A DNA stretch of 12,254 nt from Spirochaetaceae bacterium (lineage in GTDB: Bacteria; Spirochaetota; Spirochaetia; SZUA-6; RPPD01): positions 1 to 12,254 of the forward strand of contig RPPD01000021.1 in assembly GCA_003818675.1 (NCBI GenBank), written 5' to 3'. Below are positions 9,395-12,254 of the stretch, one piece after another. Made by a program: the position numbers and the translations under genes. Position 1 is the first letter of the stretch. Every line of letters starts with the position of its first letter. The notes beneath the pieces are model-generated. The model had not been told where the DNA came from. It saw only the letters and a program-made list of their open reading frames with translations, and ran no database searches.

Positions 9395-9410
9395 TGCAAA
9401 AAGCATGCCA
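9395..9410 (-). promoter_or_regulatory. Sigma-54 (-24/-12) promoter of gltBD
   Basis: The minus strand reads TGGCATGCTTTTTGCA. This matches the RpoN consensus TGGCAC-N5-TTGCA at every defined position except the last base of the -24 element, and the GG-to-GC spacing is exact. Transcription would begin near 9384, giving a leader of about 24 nt. A TATAAT overlaps the downstream edge (9389-9394), but no matching -35 box is found for it. Confidence 0.85.
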
Positions 9411-9430
9411 GTATCCGCGATATAGAGGAA

Positions 9431-9453
9431 CTGATGCGCATTGGCCGCATCAG
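9431..9453 (-). repeat. Perfect 8-bp inverted repeat at the end of the activator gene
   Basis: CTGATGCG (9431-9438) and CGCATCAG (9446-9453) flank a 7-nt spacer. The repeat includes the activator stop codon (TGA, 9450-9452) and ends about 20 bp upstream of the gltB sigma-54 promoter. It lacks a good U-run on the minus strand, so it would be a weak terminator. The 7-nt spacer equals that of the palindromes upstream of amt, so a protein-binding site is an alternative. Confidence 0.6.
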
Positions 9454-11483
9454 GGCATGGATTTCAGTTTCTGGTACAATGAGTTTCTGTGCAGGCCAAG
9501 ATAATCCGCGGCCTCGGTTTTTTTATTGTTGTGCAGGATCAGGGCATGCTCGATCAGGTATTTCTCGACCCTTTCCATTATGGAGTCATAGATTCCCCCG
9601 GGAGCGAGCCTGGAAATTTCCTGGATGACGCTTTCCTTCAGTGTTTCTTCCGGTTGGAGACCGATCTGTTTTACAAGCTCCTCGGGCAGGAGAGCTTCAT
9701 CCAATATGCTGTTTTTGGACAGGAGTATCGCCCGCTCGATCACGTTCTGGAGTTCCCTGATGTTGCCGGGCCAGTTATGGTTGTACAATATCTGGTTGAA
9801 TCTCGGCGTAGTGCCGGAGATGTTTTTTTTATATCTCGCCCTGTATTGGCTGATGAAATGCTCGATAAAGAGGGGAATGTCATCCTGACGATCCTTCAGT
9901 TCCGGCAACTCAATCCTGATCACGTTTAACCGATAGTAGAGATCTTCCCTGAATTTTTTTTCACTCACCAGGTTTTTCAGGTTTTTATTTGTTGCAGCAA
10001 TCACCCGGACATCGATTTTTATGCTTTTTTCCGAGCCAATGGGTTCAATCTGCTTTTCCTGCAAAACGCGCAATATTTTCGCCTGAAGGCTGAAATCCAG
10101 GTCGCCTATTTCATCCAGGAATATCGTGCCCTGGTCTGCGAGCTGGAATTTCCCTTTTTTGTCGCTGATGGCGCCGGTAAATGAACCCTTTTTGAATCCG
10201 AAGAGTTCGGACTCCAGCAGGTTTTCAGGGATTGCCGCGCAGTTGATGCTGACAAAGGGATTCTGCGATCGGATGCTCTGCCTGTGGATGTACTGGGCCA
10301 GGACCTCCTTGCCTGTTCCTGTTTCACCGGTGATGAGTACTGTGACATCCGTATCCGCTATCTGGTCAGCCAGGTGCAGTATTTCCGCAATCCGCCTGTT
10401 TTTGCCAATAAAGAGCGAATCAGGCTCTTTTTCCGTCAATTTTTCCTTTAATTCCAGGTTTTCCTTCACCAACCTGGTCTTTTCCCTGGCCGCAATCACG
10501 TGATTGTATATTCTGTTGGAGATAATTGCGGCAACCAATACCATCAGCTCTGAGGTGTTGTCATAATCAGACTCCGAGTGATATTCCTTTTCCAGACTGA
10601 AAACACCCACTGTTTTGTTTTCATAGCGTATGGGAACAGCAAAAAAGGAGTTTCTCTCGGTGTGGCTCCTCCTGATTTTCATTCTGTTGAGGAATTCCTT
10701 GCTTTCAGCGATATTTTTGATGAATATGGCTTGGCCGCTCTTGTATACCCTGCCGATGATTCCCTCGCCGACCTGATAGACGCCCCGCTCCACGGCCTCC
10801 TGGCTCAAATTGTGGGAGGCTGTCACCTTCAGTTGATCATCCTCGTCAAGAAGCACGAGCATCCCCCTCTTGATGTTGAAGGTGGTTGATATAGTGTCCA
10901 TTATGGATGCGAACATCTTTTCAAGGTTGTTCTGTTCCTCAAGAATTGTTGCGACCTTCACAAGCAGGTTCTGCCGTTTGATTTTGTTGTTCAATTCTTC
11001 TATGAGATACAGCCGCTGCAGTATCTGCGCAATGAAAACGGAAATGGTCTCCATGATTTCCACATGGCCCATGTCGAAAGCGCCGAGTTTTTGGCTGTCG
11101 ACGCTGATGACGCCGATGGTTTTATCCCCTATTTTCAGGGGCACGGCCAGTTCCGATTTCAGGTTTTTACCGATCCTGACGTATTTTTTTGTCTTGCTTG
11201 CGTCATTGACCAGCTGCGATTTTCCGGTTTTGGCCACCATTCCCGTGACGCCCTGACCGACCTTCAGGGCTGTCATGACAATCTTTTTCTTCTCAAGACC
11301 CCTGAAGGCCTTGACTTCCAGGATCTGTGTTTCCGGAGAAATTATCATGACGCTTCCGGTGAGCGCGCCGGTCGCTTCAATGCATTTGTCTATGAGGTAG
11401 GCGAGGAGCTCGTCTGATGAGGATACCGAGTTTATTTCGCCCATTATCTCTTCTATGAGTTTGAGTTTTTCAGTTTCTTCCAT
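9450..11483 (-). CDS. Sigma-54-dependent transcriptional activator, GAF-GAF-AAA+-HTH
   Basis: A 677-residue bacterial enhancer-binding protein that uses ATP to open sigma-54 promoters. Two GAF-type sensor domains are inferred at about 20-155 and 180-330, joined by helical linkers that look coiled ('RLYLIEELNNKIKRQ', 'KTRLVKENLELKEKL'). The AAA+ domain (about 357-600) has Walker A GETGTGKE (386-393), the sigma-54 contact loop as GSFTGA (433-438), Walker B 'TIFLDEIGD' (453-461), the arginine-finger segment 'FREDLYYRLN' (511-520) and 'WPGNIRELQNVIERA' (571-585). The C-terminal Fis-type HTH is at about 653-675 ('KTEAADYLGLHRNSLYQKLK'). No receiver domain is present, so it is NifA/FhlA-like in plan rather than NtrC-like. 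The ATG has only a weak AAGG upstream. Its place between gltBD and amt, both with sigma-54 promoters, points to nitrogen control. The GAF ligand is unknown. Confidence 0.93.
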   Translation of the reverse strand: MEETEKLKLIEEIMGEINSVSSSDELLAYLIDKCIEATGALTGSVMIISPETQILEVKAFRGLEKKKIVMTALKVGQGVTGMVAKTGKSQLVNDASKTKKYVRIGKNLKSELAVPLKIGDKTIGVISVDSQKLGAFDMGHVEIMETISVFIAQILQRLYLIEELNNKIKRQNLLVKVATILEEQNNLEKMFASIMDTISTTFNIKRGMLVLLDEDDQLKVTASHNLSQEAVERGVYQVGEGIIGRVYKSGQAIFIKNIAESKEFLNRMKIRRSHTERNSFFAVPIRYENKTVGVFSLEKEYHSESDYDNTSELMVLVAAIISNRIYNHVIAAREKTRLVKENLELKEKLTEKEPDSLFIGKNRRIAEILHLADQIADTDVTVLITGETGTGKEVLAQYIHRQSIRSQNPFVSINCAAIPENLLESELFGFKKGSFTGAISDKKGKFQLADQGTIFLDEIGDLDFSLQAKILRVLQEKQIEPIGSEKSIKIDVRVIAATNKNLKNLVSEKKFREDLYYRLNVIRIELPELKDRQDDIPLFIEHFISQYRARYKKNISGTTPRFNQILYNHNWPGNIRELQNVIERAILLSKNSILDEALLPEELVKQIGLQPEETLKESVIQEISRLAPGGIYDSIMERVEKYLIEHALILHNNKKTEAADYLGLHRNSLYQKLKSMP

Positions 11484-11504
11484 GCCACAGCCTTATTATT
11501 GGAA

Positions 11505-11521
11505 TGCACATTTATTGTGCT
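11505..11521. promoter_or_regulatory. Upstream activator site 1 (NtrC-box-like)
   Basis: TGCAC-ATTTATT-GTGCT closely resembles the NtrC enhancer consensus TGCAC-N7-GTGCA, with one mismatch in the last position. Its centre lies about 148 bp upstream of the predicted amt start point and 41 bp, about four helical turns, from site 2. It also falls in the predicted leader of the activator gene. Confidence 0.75.
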
Positions 11522-11545
11522 TTATCTATGCTTTCAAACCTGATA

Positions 11546-11562
11546 TGCACTATTATTGTGCA
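11546..11562. promoter_or_regulatory. Upstream activator site 2 (NtrC-box-like, perfect half-sites)
   Basis: TGCAC-TATTATT-GTGCA has perfect palindromic arms, extending to ATGCAC/GTGCAT. The AT-rich centre matches the NtrC consensus style. Its centre is about 107 bp upstream of the predicted amt transcription start, a distance typical of sigma-54 enhancers. It contains the -10 box of the divergent activator promoter. Confidence 0.8.
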
Positions 11563-11580
11563 TTTTTGGCATCTTGTAAA
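11552..11580 (-). promoter_or_regulatory. Sigma-70-like promoter of the activator gene, overlapping site 2
   Basis: On the minus strand TTTACA (11575-11580; 5 of 6) and AATAAT (11552-11557; 5 of 6) are 17 nt apart. The -10 box lies wholly inside the palindrome at 11546-11562. Transcription would begin near 11545, leaving a leader of about 60 nt. A weaker alternative TTGAAA-N17-TAAATG lies closer to the gene. Confidence 0.6.
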
Positions 11581-11607
11581 CAGGTAAGATGCATCAAAAA
11601 CGGCAAT

Positions 11608-11625
11608 ACTGCCCGAAAAGGCAGT
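11608..11625. repeat. 6-bp inverted repeat between the enhancer sites and the amt promoter
   Basis: ACTGCC and GGCAGT flank CGAAAA, just upstream of the amt sigma-54 promoter (about 45 bp before the predicted start point). It is untranscribed from both predicted promoters, so it is more likely a binding site than an RNA hairpin. It does not match the two NtrC-like boxes. It may also be chance. Confidence 0.4.
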
Positions 11626-11634
11626 GCAACAACA

Positions 11635-11650
11635 TGGCACGGTAATTGCA
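11635..11650 (+). promoter_or_regulatory. Sigma-54 (-24/-12) promoter of amt
   Basis: TGGCACGGTAATTGCA is an exact match to the RpoN consensus TGGCACG-N4-TTGCA, including spacing. Transcription would start near 11661, so the leader is only about 17 nt and begins just before the Shine-Dalgarno GGAGG (11664-11668). Confidence 0.92.
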
Positions 11651-11677
11651 GTTACAGGCAAGTGGAGGATCAAATAC

Positions 11678-12254
11678 ATGACTTACAATTCCGGGAATAC
11701 AGCATGGGTGTTGATATGCGCGGCCCTGGTGATGTTCATGACAGTGCCTGCCCTGGCGCTCTTCTACGGGGGTCTTGTCAAACGCAAGAACGTACTGAAC
11801 GTGCTTGTCCAGTGCTTTATCAGTCTGGCCATTGTCAGCCTGCAGTGGGTGCTCTTTGGCTACAGTCTGTCATTTGGCCCCGGGAAAGGCATCCTGTCCG
11901 GATTCATCGGTTCTTTTGACTGGGCATTTTTGAAGAACCTTCCTGAACCAAGCCCATATTTCGTATCCCAGTCTGCGGGACAGATTCCGCATCTGGCATT
12001 TGTCATTTACCAGGGGATGTTCGCGGCAATCACTCCGGCGCTTATCATCGGCGCTTTTGCCGAACGGATCAAGTTTTCGGCCTTTTTGCTTTTTACCGTG
12101 GCCTGGTCTTTCCTGGTTTATAATCCGGTCTGCCACTGGGTCTGGTCCGCCGACGGGTGGCTCTACAAGATGGGAGCCCTGGATTTTGCCGGTGGGCGCG
12201 CCGTTAATATAAACGCAGGAATCACGGGGCTGCTGACCGCACGAACGAGCGGCA
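11678..12254 (+). CDS. amtB: Ammonium transporter of the Amt family (N-terminal 192 residues)
   Basis: Inner-membrane ammonium channel-transporter, running off the right edge. Visible family features are the first helix and 'PALALFYGGLVKRKNVLN' (24-41), 'FAAITPALIIGAFAERIKFSAFLLF' in two parts (about 115-140), 'VCHWVWSADGWL' and 'GALDFAGG' (166-173), whose Asp169 aligns with the conserved Asp160 of E. coli AmtB. Eight residues later the first pore histidine (His168 in E. coli) would be expected, but the codon at 12206-12208 is AAT (Asn177) in 'GGRAVNINAG' rather than the usual 'GGTVVHINAG'. The N-terminus has no cleaved signal peptide and begins directly at the first helix, unlike E. coli AmtB. 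The ATG has GGAGG 9 nt upstream. A PII gene (glnK) commonly follows amtB but would lie outside the window. Confidence 0.95.
   Translation, partial: MTYNSGNTAWVLICAALVMFMTVPALALFYGGLVKRKNVLNVLVQCFISLAIVSLQWVLFGYSLSFGPGKGILSGFIGSFDWAFLKNLPEPSPYFVSQSAGQIPHLAFVIYQGMFAAITPALIIGAFAERIKFSAFLLFTVAWSFLVYNPVCHWVWSADGWLYKMGALDFAGGRAVNINAGITGLLTARTSG

Noticed and set aside
11567..11583. Second TGGCA on the plus strand upstream of amt
   Set aside because: The -12 element would read AAACA instead of TTGCA, and the distance to the gene is less fitting than the perfect site at 11635-11650.
11586..11600. Possible IHF site in the amt upstream region
   Set aside because: CATCAA fits only part of WATCAA-N4-TTR and the TTR half is absent.

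Overview
The window looks like a chromosomal segment from a Gram-negative bacterium with roughly balanced base composition. It carries an enzyme and transporter set for nitrogen assimilation next to an acetate-type uptake unit. The lineage cannot be fixed from the sequence. A lipoprotein with a relaxed lipobox, a sigma-54 activator with a GAF sensor region, and an acetate symporter with a very long extra loop would fit a spirochaete or a deltaproteobacterium-like lineage, but this is inference. All complete genes lie on the minus strand. Only the ammonium transporter at the right edge is on the plus strand.

Layout from left to right: 1-467 is the start of a minus-strand GAF-domain signalling protein, probably a histidine kinase, cut by the left edge, with a sigma-70-like promoter at 511-539 and an apparent ATC start codon. 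572-611 is a strong hairpin just past the end of a small lipoprotein gene (610-1029). 1030-1158 is AT-rich and I could assign no convincing element there. 3317-1159 is a two-gene unit, a DUF485 membrane protein and a solute:sodium symporter of the acetate permease type, with a near-consensus sigma-70 promoter at 3343-3371. 9360-3404 is gltB-gltD (NADPH glutamate synthase, both subunits complete, 1-nt overlap). 11483-9450 is a sigma-54 activator (GAF-GAF-AAA+-Fis-type HTH). 11678-12254 is the N-terminal part of a divergent Amt ammonium transporter.

The main result is the regulatory layout. Two sequences with exact -24/-12 spacing for sigma-54 RNA polymerase precede both gltBD (9395-9410) and amt (11635-11650). 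Two 17-bp palindromes very close to the NtrC enhancer consensus lie upstream of amt. The activator gene sits between the two targets. A good sigma-70 promoter for the activator has its -10 box inside the second palindrome, so the activator may repress itself while activating amt. This predicts a compact circuit: the GAF-type activator turns on ammonium uptake (Amt) and glutamate formation (GltBD) and limits its own level. The predicted recognition helix resembles that of NtrC, but the protein has no receiver domain, so its input signal must differ from classical NtrB/NtrC phosphorylation.

A second point is the Amt protein. The first histidine of the conserved pore twin-histidine pair reads as asparagine (residue 177), although this lies within 50 bases of the window edge.
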